Positions 32,539-44,355 of a DNA stretch of 64,000 nt are shown here, in pieces. The notes under the pieces are model-generated. The model saw only the letters and a list, made by a program, of their open reading frames with translations, did not search any database and was not told the origin of the DNA. Position 1 is the first letter of the stretch; each line of letters begins with the position of its first letter. This stretch comes from Nitzschia sp. pyKryTriq1 (lineage: Eukaryota; Bacillariophyta; Bacillariophyceae; Bacillariales; Bacillariaceae): contig OY101116.1 of the NCBI GenBank assembly GCA_956465555.1, positions 186,001 to 250,000 of the forward strand. Direction: 5' to 3'. The translations under genes and the position numbers were made by a program.

Positions 32539-34635
32539 ATGAACTTCCTTTCACTAATGCAAGAGGAAGCCATGCCACCGGCGCAATTCTTTCCTAAGGA
32601 GCGAGGAACCTCCCGAGCAGGAATACCTGATGATTCCGATGATTCTGATGAGGAGTCTCCTGATCTGCTTGAGAGAAGTGTTTCTTCCTTTTCAAATGAA
32701 AGCCACGAGAAGGGTCGTGCTCTTGATCTACATGATCAGTCGCCTATTCGCGGGTACCCGACCCCGCCACCTCCCGACATTGAAAGCCTGGCGCTCGATG
32801 ACGTCGATCAGTTGTTGGCAGAAGAGATGACCAGGCTGTCTTTAGCAGAACGGGAGAAGGTGCTGGAGGATTTACATGCCATCGCTGACCAGCGTTCCGA
32901 TGAGCCATCACCCGAGATGCGAGCACAGCGGCTGATGGAATTTCAAGAGGCTCTGGAGTCCTCTCATATGATACCGCCGATCCAAAAAGGCGCCTACGAT
33001 CTGGCATGTCGCATCGATGCTTCCTACGTTCAGAACGAACGCCTTCGCGTAATGTTTCTGAGGGCCGACTATTGGGATCCCTGCAAGGCAGCACTCCGTT
33101 TCACAAAACATTTTGAATTCAAGCTGGATCTGTTTGGCCAGGATTTGCTTTGCCGTGAAATTACTCAAGATGACCTGGATCCGGGTACTCTGGAGGTTTT
33201 GTATAGTGACTTGGTTCAGGAGCTGCCTCTTCGGGATAGGGCTGGAAGGCTTGTGAGCATTATGATGCCCGATCCGAATAATGGAACTATTCTTCAAAAG
33301 GTATGAACAAGTAATAGTTCTCCCCGAACTCCTATCTGCTGATATCTCATCTTATTGCTTGCACAATTTTTGAATTGTATCATATCCACGATCAGAAACG
33401 ACGGATATTTTATGCCAACATGGTGAAGATTCAGGACGAAGAGACGCAAATTAAGGGACTGGTTCGAATTGTATGGGTTGCCAATGTTGGGATGGACCGT
33501 GCCGCAGTTTGGGAGACAGCGAATTTGTTCGCTGCTTTGCCAACACGGCTGCCGGTCACCCACATTTGTATTCCGGATGGGAAACGACGAACCTTTATGA
33601 ACGGATCTGCATTATTGGCACTGTCTTTCTATGCATTAGAGTCTTTGACGCGAATACGAATCAAGTCTCATTTTGGTAAGATTCGCTTGTTCACCACCTA
33701 ACTGATGTATACTACTTACGATGCCACTTATCGAACGAATTTTTCTCACTTTTCAATTTTCATCACTTGCATTCATGGTAATCATCAGGCACTCCAACTG
33801 AATTAAAAAAAGAGCTCACAACTTTTGGCATACCCTCTTTTCTCATGGACATATCCAAGGATGGCAAAGTCATTGTACCGCACGTCAACATGAAGTGGAG
33901 TGCTCGTCGTTTAGAAGAACGGAGCTTGTTGTGGAAGAAGCAAAATCTCTCGATACTACCACCACGAACACTCAGAATGGACCGTGATTTCCCACCAGAT
34001 TTGCACCCTATGAACAGTTTCGTGAGCACCCAGAGGACTTCTGGCCTCGGTGATTTTGGACTTTCAACCAGCTCAGATGATGATTCTCTTCTTTCTGCGG
34101 CTATTCCTTCCAAACAAGTCAACCCAATTACTTCGACGACACCACAGCACCATCGAGAAGATCTGATTTTGTCGATGTCTTCGAGATTGGTCGCAACCAT
34201 ACCTAGCAATGAAGATGTATTGCTGGGCCGCGGTCGCGTGTTACAACGTCACGTGGTACGTACATACGATGTGGAATTGCTCCTCGCCTATTACCTGTGC
34301 GACAGGATACAATTATTTCTTACCGCCATGCTGCTCATTATACCCGTTTGTCCATTCCTTTTCTCCACCATAATGTTACATCATAGGGAAACATCCATTT
34401 TCGCGAGCTCATTGACACTCGGCAGTCAGTTTATGATGCTGCCTCCAAAACGGAAAAGACCGCCATGGCTGTTGATCTTGTTCGATTAGTAAAGACACGC
34501 TATCATGGTCGATTCTTGAAGGAAATGGGATCCGGCTGGATAGAAATACCGGACATCCTTGCCCGGAAGAAAGTTGCCGATTGCTTTCGTACTACACGGC
34601 ATCGAAAGAAGCAGCGAGCCAAGAATGAAACTTGA
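32539..34635 (+). CDS. CRAL-TRIO-like protein with C-terminal GRG/QRH domain (DUF6824-like)
   Basis: Four exons, 32539..33300, 33396..33675, 33789..34255 and 34387..34635, 585 aa. Residues about 110-400 fit a Sec14/CRAL-TRIO lipid-binding fold as seen in a large diatom family: ERLRVMFLRADYWDPCKAA, KLDLFGQDLLC, LPLRDRAGRLV, ..GLVRIVWVANVG.., THICIPDGKRR and, after the third splice, GTPTELKKELTTFGIP. The C-terminal domain (about 490-585) has DVLLGRGRVLQRHV, then across the last intron GNIHFRELIDTRQSVYDAA, KTEKTAMAVDLVRLV, GRFLKEMGSGWIEIP and a basic KKVADCFRTTRHRKKQ end. I know this as DUF6824 (name from memory). Function unknown; lipid sensing plus an unknown C-terminal role is an inference. 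Its 3' part is duplicated in inverted orientation downstream. Confidence 0.8.
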
Positions 34636-35000
34636 TGACTTGCTTCGCTGACGCTAATGATATTTTCTCGTAATGCTCAAGTAATTTCCATGCCGATGAT
34701 GCCATTGTTAGTAGACAAACTCTACCAGTACGAGTGGATGACATCGCAGTGCGAGTGAACGACGAGTATCAATACTTGTTTCTCGTAGAGACAACCAAAT
34801 CAGCGTAAGATGGTTTTGCCGCCACTGCCGGTTGCATCAGCAGTTTATTGGAATCATCATTGTCCACCATTCCGCGTCGTCCGCACCTGCTTTTTGCTTG
34901 CTGGAATGATAGTATCGTAGTACTTCAGCTTTCCCAGCAGTCTCGAAAGTATGATGGTGGTGCGCAGAGAGCGAGCAAGGCATGCAAATATGTTCGTAGT
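34205..35000 (+). repeat. Left arm of an inverted duplication
   Basis: From within exon 3 (about 34205), through the last intron and last exon, to about 34642, nearly identical to the reverse complement of about 35710-35287. After a gap of some 290 bp the match resumes at 34938-35000 (paired with about 35275-35204). The paired introns (131 and 121 bp) and paired last exons (249 and 246 bp) differ by a few substitutions and small indels. Confidence 0.9.
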
Positions 35001-35291
35001 ATGCTGGTAGCACACAGAGCCTCGGCCTCCTCCTCGGTCGACCCGCGTCACTGATGACGACGACTCACTCACTTTTTACTACTTGACATTCTTTTGTTGA
35101 CCATGATGGATCATAGTACATCCCTTCCTACAACTAGTACCAGTACTACTCACTAACTAACTCACTGATTTATCGCGTTAGGCTCAACGGTTTCGCCGGA
35201 GTCGTCTACGAACGTATTTGCATGCCTTCTTGCTCGCTCTCTGCGCACCATCATCATACTGTCGAGACTCTTGGGGAATGATTCGAAGTCA
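34636..35291. other. Loop of the inverted duplication
   Basis: Non-coding DNA between the two converging stop codons. Holds the resumed inverted match described for the arms; the central part (about 35001-35203) is unique and includes GTACT/CTAGTA palindromic words. Confidence 0.6.
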
Positions 35292-35710
35292 TCAAGTTTC
35301 ATTGGCTCGCTTTCTCTTTCGATGCCGTGTAGTACGAAAGCAACCGGCAACTGTCTTCCGGGCAAGGGTGTCCGGTATTTCTATCCAGCCGGATCCCATT
35401 TCCTTCAAGAATCGACCATGATAGCGTGTCTTTACTAATCGAACAAGATCAACAGCCATGGCGGTCTTTTCCGTTTTGGAGGCAGCATCATAAACTGACT
35501 GCCGAGTGTCAATGAGCTCGCGAAAATGGATGTTTCCCTATGATGTAATATTATGGTAGAGAAAAGAAATGGACAAACGGGTATAATGAGCAGCATGGCG
35601 GTAAGAAATAAGTGTATCCTGTATAGGCGAGGAGCAATTCCACATCGTATGTACGTACCACGTGACGTTGTAACACGCGACCGCGGCCCAGCAATACATC
35701 TTCATTGCAA
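35204..35710 (-). repeat. Right arm of an inverted duplication
   Basis: Reverse-complement counterpart of 34205-35000, including an intact splice donor (GTACGT at 35658-35653), acceptor (AG at 35539-35538) and the last exon. It lacks about 290 bp found 3' of the stop codon in the left arm. Confidence 0.9.
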
Positions 35711-38700
35711 GGTGTGGTTGCTGGAACTCTCGAAGAGGTCGGCAGTGGCGGATCTTCTTCTACTTGGTGCTGCTGTGTACGTACTGGTACCACATGACGT
35801 TGTAACTCGCGACCGCCTCCCTGTAATACATCACCATTGCTAGGTGGTGTGGTTGCTGGAACTCTCGAAGACGTCGGCAGTGGCGGATCTTCTTCTACTT
35901 GGTGCTGCTGTGCACGTACTGGTACCACATGATGTTGTAACTCGCGACCGCGGCCCTGTATTACATCACCATTGCTAGGTGGTGTGTTTGGTACAACTCG
36001 CGAAGAGGTCGGCAGTGGCGGATCTTCTTCTACTTGGTGCTGCTGTGGACGTACTAGTACCACATGACGTTGTAACTCGCGACCGCGGCCCTGTATTACA
36101 TCACCATTGCTAGGTGGTGTGTTTGGTACAACTCTCGAAGAGGTCGGCAGTGGCGGATCTTCTTCTACTTGGTGCTGCTGTGTACGTACTGGTACCACAT
36201 GACGTTGTAACTCGCGACCGCGGCCCTGTATTACATCACCATCGCTAGGTGGTGTGTCTGGTACAACTCTCGAAGAGGTAGGCAGTGGCGGATCTTCTTC
36301 TACTTGGTGCTGCTGTGAACGTACTGGTACCACATGACGTTGTAACTCGCGACCGCGGCCCTGTAATACATCACCATCGCTAGGTGGCGTGTCTGGTACA
36401 ACTCTCGAAGAGGTCGGCAGTGGCGGATCTTCTTCTACTTGGTGCTGCTGTGGACGTACTAGTACCACATGACGTTGTAACTTACGACCGCGGCCCTGTA
36501 ATACATCACCATTGCTAGGTGGTGTGTTTGGTACAACTCTCGAAGAGGTCGGCAGTGGCGGATCTTCTTCTGCTTGGTGCTGCTGTGGACGTACCGGTGC
36601 CACATGATGCTGAAACTTTCGACCGAGGTCCTGCAATACATCTGCATTGCCAGGTGGTGCGCTCGCTGCAAATCTCGAAGACATCCTCGACCGCAGCAGA
36701 TTGTCTACTTGTTGCTGCTGTAGATTTTCCAAAACTTGGTGCTGCTGTGAACATATCGACAGCAGAAGATTGTCTACTTGCTGTTGCTGTGTACGTACCG
36801 GTATTACATGACGTTGTAAACCGCGACCAAGGCCCAGCATTGCAGCATCTGCATTGCCAGTTGGTGCGCTTGCTGCAAATCTCGAAGACATCCTCGACTG
36901 CAGCAGATTGTCTACTTGCTGTTGCTGTGTACGTACCGGTACCACATGACGTTGTAAACCGCGACCAAGGCCCAGCATCACAGCATCTGCATTGCCAGGT
37001 GGTGCGCTTGCTGAAAATCTCGACGACATCATCCTCGACTGCAGCAGATTGTCTTCTTGCTGTTGCTGTGTACCTACCGTTACCACATGACGTTGTAAAC
37101 CGCGACCAAGGCCCAGCATTGCAGCATCTGCATTGCCAGGTGGTGCGCTTGCTGCAAATCTCGAAGACATCATCCTCGACTGCAGCAGATTGTCTACTTG
37201 CTGATGCTGTGTACCTACCGGTACCACATAACGTTGTAAACCGCGACCAAGGCCCACCATTGCAGCATCTGCATTGCCAGGTGGTGCGCTTGCTGAAAAT
37301 CTCGACGACATCATCCTCGACTGCAGCAGATTGTCTTCTTGCTGTTGCTGTGTACCTACCGGTACCACATGACGTTGTAAACCGCGACCAAGGCCCACCA
37401 TTGCAGCATCTGCACTGCCAGGTAGTGCGCTTGCTGAAAATCGCGAAGACATCATCGACTGCAGCAGATTGTCTACTTGCTGTTGCTGTGTACCTACCGG
37501 TACCACATGGCGTTGTAAACCGCGACCAAGGCCCAGTAATACTCCATCTTCATGGCTAGGTGATGTGGTTGCTCCAAATCTCGATGATATCCTCGACAAC
37601 TTGTGCAGATCTTCATCTTCTTGTTGGTGCTGTGTTGTCGTCGTCGAAGCAATTGGGCCTTCTTGTTGGTGCTGTGTTGTCGTCGTCGAAGAAGTTGGGT
37701 CTTCCTCTTCTTGTTGGTGCTGTGGTGTCGTCGTCGTGGAAGAAATTGGTGGGTCTTCTTCGTGTTGGTGCTGTGTTGTCGTCGTCGAAGAAGTTGGGTC
37801 TTCCTCTTCTTGTTGGTGCTGTGGTGTCGTCGTCGTTGAAGAAATTGGTGGGTCTTCTTCTTGTTGGTGCTGTGTTGTCGTCCTCGAAGAAGTTGGGTCT
37901 TCCTCTTCTTGTTGGTGCTGTGGTGTCGTCGTCGTTGAAGAAATTGGTGGGTCTTCTTCTTGTTGGTGCTGTGTTGTCGTCCTCGAAGAAGTTGGTTCTT
38001 CCTCTTCTTGTTGGTGCTGTGGTGTCGTCGTCGTTGAAGAATTTGGTGGGTCTTCTTCTTGTTGGTGCTGTGTTGTCGTCCTCGAAGAAGTTGGTTCTTC
38101 CTCTTCTTGTTGGTGCTGCGGTGTCGTTGTCGTCGTCGTTGGAGAAATTGGTGGGTCTTCTTCTTGTTGGTGCTGTGGTGTCGTCGTCGAAGACGTTGTT
38201 ATTTCTTCTTGTTGGTGCTGCGGTGTCGTTGTCGTCGTCGTTGAAGAAATTGGTGGGTCTTCCTCTTCTTGTTGGTGCTGTGTAGTCGTCGTCGTTGAAG
38301 AAATTGGCGGGTCATCTTCTTGTTGGTGCTGTGTTGTCGTCCTCGAAGAAGTTGGTTCTTCCTCTTCTTGTTGGTGCTGCGGTGTCGTTGTCGTCGTCGT
38401 TGGAGAAATTGGTGGGTCTTCTTCTTGTTGGTGCTGTGGTGTCGTCGTCGAAGACGTTGTTATTTCTTCTTGTTGGTGCTGCGGTGTCGTTGTCGTCGTC
38501 GTTGAAGAAATTGGTGGGTCTTCCTCTTCTTGTTGGTGCTGTGTAGTCGTCGTCGTTGAAGAAATTGGCGGGTCATCTTCTTGTTGGTGCTGTGGTTTCG
38601 TCGAAGAAGTTGGTGGGTCTTCTTCTTGTTTGGAAGGATTAGCCACAGGAGCAAGGGAATGATCGTCATCATCACCATCACCATCACCATCACCACCATC

Positions 38701-39062
38701 ATCATCATCATCATCTGGTGCTGAGCGGGATCTTCTTGCAGGTCCAAAGTCATCACTCAGAGGACATGATCGCTGCTCGTCCATTGTGGTGGAGTTTGTA
38801 GTAGATGACGATGGTAGCGTTAGATCATCCTTTGCGGCCAGGTAGAGAAGGCCCAATGGAAAGAGGAGATATGGCGAGTAGACGGCCGTGGTCATGGCAA
38901 TTTGGAGAGGAGTCATCGTCATCGCAAGTTCCGAGGAGGGGGAGCAGGAGGAGGAGGACGACGACGACGTCCAAAAGGTAGCCAAAATGGGAATCATCGT
39001 AGTCGATACATGCGACCCATAGATGATACACAGTGTTTGGAACCATCGAGGATAATGCCGAA

Positions 39063-39093
<31 letters not shown>

Positions 39094-39435
39094 AGCACGA
39101 GCATCGGCATCATCATCATCAGCAGCAGCAGCCTCGCTGATGTAGGAGTAGTAGTAGTCGTTCTGCTTTGACGTCATGACCAACAGGGCCACGACGAAAA
39201 ATGCGAGTTGGAAACACACCTCTCCCAGCACAAGCGCTTGAAACCACGGTGGACTGCTGGGATATCGCATCAAAACATCTCCAAATAAATCGCAATACCA
39301 CTCGACCAAATCTCGTAACGGTTGTGGATACCACGTTGAAAAGGCACCTTGAGCATCGATCAGCAGCGTAATGGGAATGTGCGATGCGAAAAAGATCAAG
39401 TACGCATCCTTGATGGCACCAGTAAGAACTCTCAT
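35292..39435 (-). CDS. Chimeric TMEM97/EXPERA-like membrane protein with repeat array and DUF6824-like tail
   Basis: Two exons, 39435..35659 and 35537..35292, 1340 aa. Residues 1-207 match the four-helix EXPERA fold of TMEM97 (sigma-2 receptor, sterol-related ER protein): FFASHIPITLLIDAQG, WYPQPLRDLVEWY, PPWFQALVLGEVCFQLAFF, LCIIYGSHVSTTMIPIL, VYSPYLLFPLGLLYL. An Asp/Ala run interrupts the second loop. An acidic linker (about 208-270) leads to Thr/Gln/Glu repeats (TPQHQQEEEDP type, about 275-605). Next come about 14 copies of a GRG..LQRHVV unit, 45-50 residues each; the last has the neighbour's exact form DVLLGRGRVLQRHV and is spliced to a complete DUF6824-like tail (GNIHFRELIDTRQS...). The tail exon is about 95% identical to the adjacent gene. 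Seen: fusion, phase and intact splice sites. Inferred: recent origin by inverted duplication, and expression. Confidence 0.75.
35720..36640. repeat. 135-bp tandem repeat array (coding)
   Basis: About seven units of 135 bp (45 codons) recognisable by the recurring CATGACGTTGTAACTCGCGA word on the plus strand at spacing 135 (near 35792, 35927, 36062, 36197, 36332, 36467, 36602). Each encodes a GRG..LQRHVV motif and a VEEDPPLPTSSRV spacer on the minus strand. Confidence 0.95.
36641..37560. repeat. Diverged tandem repeats (coding), GLGRGLQRHVV type
   Basis: Six older units of about 135-140 bp that share the LQRHVV core but have a VGTQQQQVDNLLQSR spacer. One unit contains an additional internal duplication (about 36680-36790). 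Confidence 0.9.
37609..38635. repeat. Short Thr/Gln/Glu coding repeats with a 261-bp higher-order duplication
   Basis: More than 15 units of about 42-60 bp built on CTTGTTGGTGCTG (plus strand). A 261-bp block is repeated almost perfectly: a GTGCTGCGGTGTCGTTGTCG word occurs with 261-bp spacing near 38112 and 38373, marking a recent duplication inside the array. Confidence 0.93.
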
Positions 39436-40242
39436 AATGATATTATTGTACTACTACTACTACTACTACTACTGCTGGTAGTAGACGAGGTGCTTTATTG
39501 GGTGATGACTAACGTGTGTTACTCGTACGTACAACACAAATGCAACTCTGTGTGTGTGTGATATGTTGTTTTGCCGCTCTTTCCTCGTCTCTCATCGTCG
39601 GAACGAGAAACCTCGCCTCCCCGCGCTCGTCGCTCGCCGTAGCGTCTCGCGCTCGAAGAAAAGAAGAAGAATGAAGAATCGCGAGAAATACTGTAAATAG
39701 AAACCAGTATCCAGCATCCCCCCGCGCACTACCTGTACCGGTACGAGTACAGTAGTACGAGTAATGTACCGCATCCGGGGATTCGTACGAAGCCAGACGG
39801 TAAAGTACGCTCCCAGCGACACCCAACCCTTACCCCTTAGTCATCTTCGAGAAAAAAACGGTACTGGTACTGGGCGGTCAGATAGAAGAATCATCATCAT
39901 CATCATCATCAATTCCGCACGGCTCTTACGTACAGACAGTATGCTTTCCACGTAAAGATTCCTCGGGCTTCGCGCAATGCGCGATGGCCCGTCTGTCATC
40001 CACCGATCGACCGTCGCGTCCGTGGGATTATGCATGCGTCATCATCGTCCAGCGATCCTTTTCATTGCGAGAGCTAAAGATCCTTTTTCGCTATTATTCT
40101 GCCGCAATGAATCATCATCATCATCATCATCATTCATCATCATCATCCCTCATCATCATCCCCATCCTCGTTCTCCCTTTCTTCTCGACCTCAGAAGAAC
40201 AAATATCGACCATGCTACCGGTATACTGCTGTTCAAAATAGA
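39436..40242. other. Divergent intergenic region
   Basis: Shared upstream region of the chimeric gene (-) and the exonuclease gene (+). Contains CAT-triplet runs near 39893-39910 and 40109-40165. No convincing gene. Confidence 0.45.
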
Positions 40243-40541
40243 ATGGTGAAAAGGTCGTTGTTCCGCCTGCTCTATTACTTCTCATTGTTCTTTGTTTATT
40301 TCGTCGGACCGTCCCATTCATTTCTTATTCTTTTGACGACTCCAACGACTTCGACTTTGTCGCAAACAAGGCACAAAAGGGCGCCGCCGACGACGACGAC
40401 GACCACCACGACGACCGCGACGGCGACCACAGCAATAAAATATCAACTACAGCAGCGTCCGCGTCCACGGCAACGTCATCAAGTTCCAGTTCCAGTTCCA
40501 GTTCCAGTTCGAATGTTGATGGCCATGCAAGACGACGACTC

Positions 40542-40575
<34 letters not shown>

Positions 40576-40885
40576 GACGACGACTCGAAGAGGAATAACA
40601 ATGTTAGTAGTACCTCCTCCTCGTCGCCTCAATTTTGGATGCCTCGACAGGCACCTATGGAAGGCTTTCGAAGTAGAGACAACAGCAGCAGAGATAGCAG
40701 AGACAGCAGAGACAGCAGCAGCCGTAGTAGTCTCGATTCCTTGTTGGATACCATTGTCGAATTACAGTCCCAAAAGTCGAATTCCATTCGAATCATCCAA
40801 GACTCTCAAATTCCCAAGGATCTATCGACGCGGCACATTAATTCGATCGTCTTTACCCTCAACCTACCACCACCACCACCACCAC

Positions 40886-40923
<38 letters not shown>

Positions 40924-42245
40924 CCTTCCATCCAACCACAACCGCCACCACCATTTATATTGGCCATTCTCGATCAGCAAGATCGGGTCAATGTGACCAA
41001 GTTGGAACAAGTCGTTGTAGAATTATCATCATCTGCATACTCATCTGCATACTCTTCTTCATCATCATCTTCATTATCTTCCTTTTGGATCGATGGAGAT
41101 GAACGGCGCGATCTTTTGACCTTGGCACCGATGGATCAATTGGTTCATATTTGTGGCTTTGCGGCGGGGACGATACCTCCGATTATCGGATTGATGTTGA
41201 CGACAAACCGTCATCCACCACTCTTGACTATTGTGGAACAATCGTTGTTGTCGTCGTTGTTGTTGCCGGTCGATGATGAGCATGATGATGATGATGATCC
41301 TCCTCCTCTAAAATCTTCATCTCTATCACCACCATCATCATTGATATTGAGGGGTGGGGGTGGTAGACTCAATCAATCGATTCTACTTTCGATACAAACG
41401 CTTCTAGGAGACAGCAGCAGTAACAGCAACAGCAACAGCAACAGTAACAGCAGCAACCATCATCATCGTATTCATGTTGCGTCCTTTCGACAACAGCCAC
41501 AGCATCAGCGGGGAAATGCCGTTGGTGGTAAATCCTCCTCCTACTACTCGTGGTCTTCGTCATCATACCGAAAAGCAACAAGGAATGATGGAGAAGGGGA
41601 ACGGTATCAAAAACCCTATTTTTGCGTGGCTCCGCCTGACAAAAAACTTGCCATGGAAATTATAAACAGTGGTGACGACGAAAACAAAGACGGGAGAAGT
41701 ATTACATCATCATCAACATCAACAACAACAACAACACCACTACCACCGCTACCCAAACCAGAATGGGTAGCCGTCGTCGGTCGCATCTCGGGGGTTCGAC
41801 AAATGGCACGGCGACTTGTCTTTTGTGATTTGGCACCTCCCTTGCTTTCTTCTACTACTGGTGATAATGCTGCTGATGATGATGATGATCTTCATCCTTG
41901 GAGATCCCCAGATCATGGTGGTGGTCAAGACATGGCAGTGCAACTGATTTTGGGCAAGACGCTTTGTCAACAAGTGGGAGTCGAAAAGGGAGAAATGATC
42001 ATGCGACGCCTGCTCAAAGTAGGACAGCTGGTAATGGTACAAGGAAAGACGAATGTTGGGAATCGGAATAGTCTCAAGAACTGGGTCAGCAAGACCAGTT
42101 TGGACATTGTCGTATTTGACATTCAGACATTGCACACAGAAGAAGAATCCTCCAGCAGCAGAAGCAACGTTGGTTATTGGAGTAGTACAAGTGCTCCTAC
42201 TGCTATTACTGCTGCAAATAAGAATGGTGGAACATTTTCAGAATC

Positions 42246-42278
<33 letters not shown>

Positions 42279-44051
42279 GTCTCGAAATAAGAGGGCTGGG
42301 CTGCCGAACGAGGACAATGAAAATAACCTGCCTTTTCTCAAGCTTGAGGACATGTATCCCGAGACTACATTGGACGATTCTGTCGAAATCGTGGACGATC
42401 AAGCCGGGATTCAACGATTTCATATACAGCTCCAAGAATGGTTACGACTAGATGAGACCCATGATGGTGATGGTGATAATGATCCTGACCCTGGTCGGGT
42501 AGGTCTAGTGGGTATAGATTGCGAATGGAAGCCCAACTTTTTGGCAGGAGACGAATCGCAACCCGTCTTACTCCTACAAATTTGTCTACATGATCTCCAG
42601 CAGACGTATTTATTCGATTTGCAAGCACTGTTACGTCCGCTTTGTCCCAATAAGACGGAATCCATGACAAAGACAGAAGAGGCACTTGCCGATGCCATTT
42701 CCTTGCTGTACAAGACGAAACGACTCATCAAGGTGGGATTTCAAGTTCATAACGATTTGCAGCGATTGGCGGCCAGCTATCCACACATTCATTCGTTTAC
42801 GTACGTCAATTCCGTCCTCGAAATTTCCAAACTGGGAATGCAAACAATGCAAATGATGACTACGAAGAATACAGCCAAGCTGGAAGCACTACTTGGCGGC
42901 GGCGGGATGAGACGAGCACGAGTAGTCACTTCGTCTCTGATCAAAATGACGGAACGATTTGTGGAACGGACATTGAACAAGGAGCAACAGATCAGTGACT
43001 GGTCCGTCCGCCCCTTGAGCGCCGCTCAAATCGAGTATGCGGCTCTGGATGCCGTGGTCACGCCCTTTATTACCGAACGATTGTTATCGAGTGTCGGTGC
43101 CCGCTTCTTTTATAATCATGATGATGATGATCATCATCATGATCATGATCAGCAGCAGGAGATGATGATGATGATTCCAAGCTTGGGGCGTTATGAGGGC
43201 GATTCCGCCTTTACTGGATTCCTTTCAAGTTGGAGATTCATATTGTTACATGCCATGGAAGACCAAGTACCGATTCAACGTTGGAATGCCAAACGCCTGG
43301 TCGGCGATACGTTTTTGGTACAACAATCTTGGACGACGGGAGAATCAGAACCTCAACTACCTACGAGACCGACGGGACTCAAAGAAGAGATGGATGCACC
43401 CTTTGTCGATCTCAATGGAATTTCCCGAATTCCGTCACATACAGTCTCGATTGACCGGCTCAAGATCGATTCGATTCTAGGAACCTGGATGACGAAATCC
43501 AAAGAACGATGTGTCATGGAACTCGTCAATGCCGCCAGGACAGACCATGCTGACGACCTGGAACAAGAACAAGAAGAGCAAGGAGAACGACTACTACCTA
43601 GTACTACCAGCAGGAGCAGCAGCAGCACCAAATTAGATTTTCAGGCTCGATCAGGCTATATCGAAATGGAAAATGCCGTTGTGTTATTTGTGACCCTTCC
43701 CGCCAACAACAATAATCGAAAAGGTGGTGGTGGTGGTGGTGGTGGTCTATCGCGTAGCTATCCCAACGAATGGCTTGAAGATGGATCCATCTTGACATGG
43801 TTTATCAAAGAGTACGAGTGGAAAGGTGGTACGACACGATTGGCCCAGAAAATGATGATGATGATGTCCGACGACGAGGAGGATGAGATCAACAACGACA
43901 ACAACAACAACAACGACGACGACGACAATAACAAGAAGCAGAAAAAGAACGATGTGATTTTGTTTGTACGACGCGGCAAGGGCATCTTTTTTTGTTGTGG
44001 ACGATGTCGTGTCGTCACCTTGAGTGATTTTGACAACAAGAAGAAGATGAA

Positions 44052-44091
<40 letters not shown>

Positions 44092-44207
44092 GAAAGAGGA
44101 GAGCTTCTTGGTCGAGATTCTGACCAATGGAACATTCATAAACTCTTTCTTCTTCTCACCGACTTTGGGCGTCTCCAAGAAAATGACGACTTTTTGGATT
44201 TGGTCAA

Positions 44208-44240
<33 letters not shown>

Positions 44241-44355
44241 GCGGCGAACACGACCAATCACCAAAAGTACTATTACCGGTACTAGACGAGGAGGAGGAGG
44301 ACGACGAGACGACGATGAGGATGCGCAAGACCAACAAGAAGAAGTTTACTACTAA
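40243..44355 (+). CDS. Multidomain YbaK-like / OB-fold / DEDDy 3'-5' exonuclease protein, plastid-type leader
   Basis: Single exon, 1370 aa. The leader (MVKRSLFRLLYYFSLFFVYF, then SHSF) is a signal peptide followed by Phe, the diatom plastid import pattern. Residues about 165-390 resemble YbaK/aminoacyl-tRNA deacylases: HINSIVFTL, a VNVTKLEQVV helix, LVHICGFAAGTIPPIIGL and ILRGGGGRLNQSI. About 505-632 is a probable OB fold (WVAVVGRISGVRQMARRLVFCDL ... LVMVQGKTNV). About 750-945 is an RNase D-like exonuclease with complete DEDDy residues: D759/E761 (IDCEWKP), D838 (VHNDLQRL), Y932 and D936 (YAALDA). The C-terminal part (about 1169-1320) has SYPNEWLEDGSILTWF and FVRRGKGIFFCCGR, a module I cannot name. 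Poly-Gln, Asn, Ser, Pro and Asp runs separate the modules. tRNA or RNA quality control is an inference. Confidence 0.8.

Noticed and set aside
35553-38635. CRISPR-like or satellite interpretation of the regular repeats
   Set aside because: Units are contiguous without unique spacers, keep a reading frame, and lie in a eukaryotic gene.
36519-38662. Long plus-strand frames (Ser/Val/Cys-rich) opposite the chimeric gene
   Set aside because: They are antisense shadows of coding tandem repeats; composition is monotonous and no domain is recognisable, while the minus strand has TMEM97 and GRG/QRH homology and splice sites.
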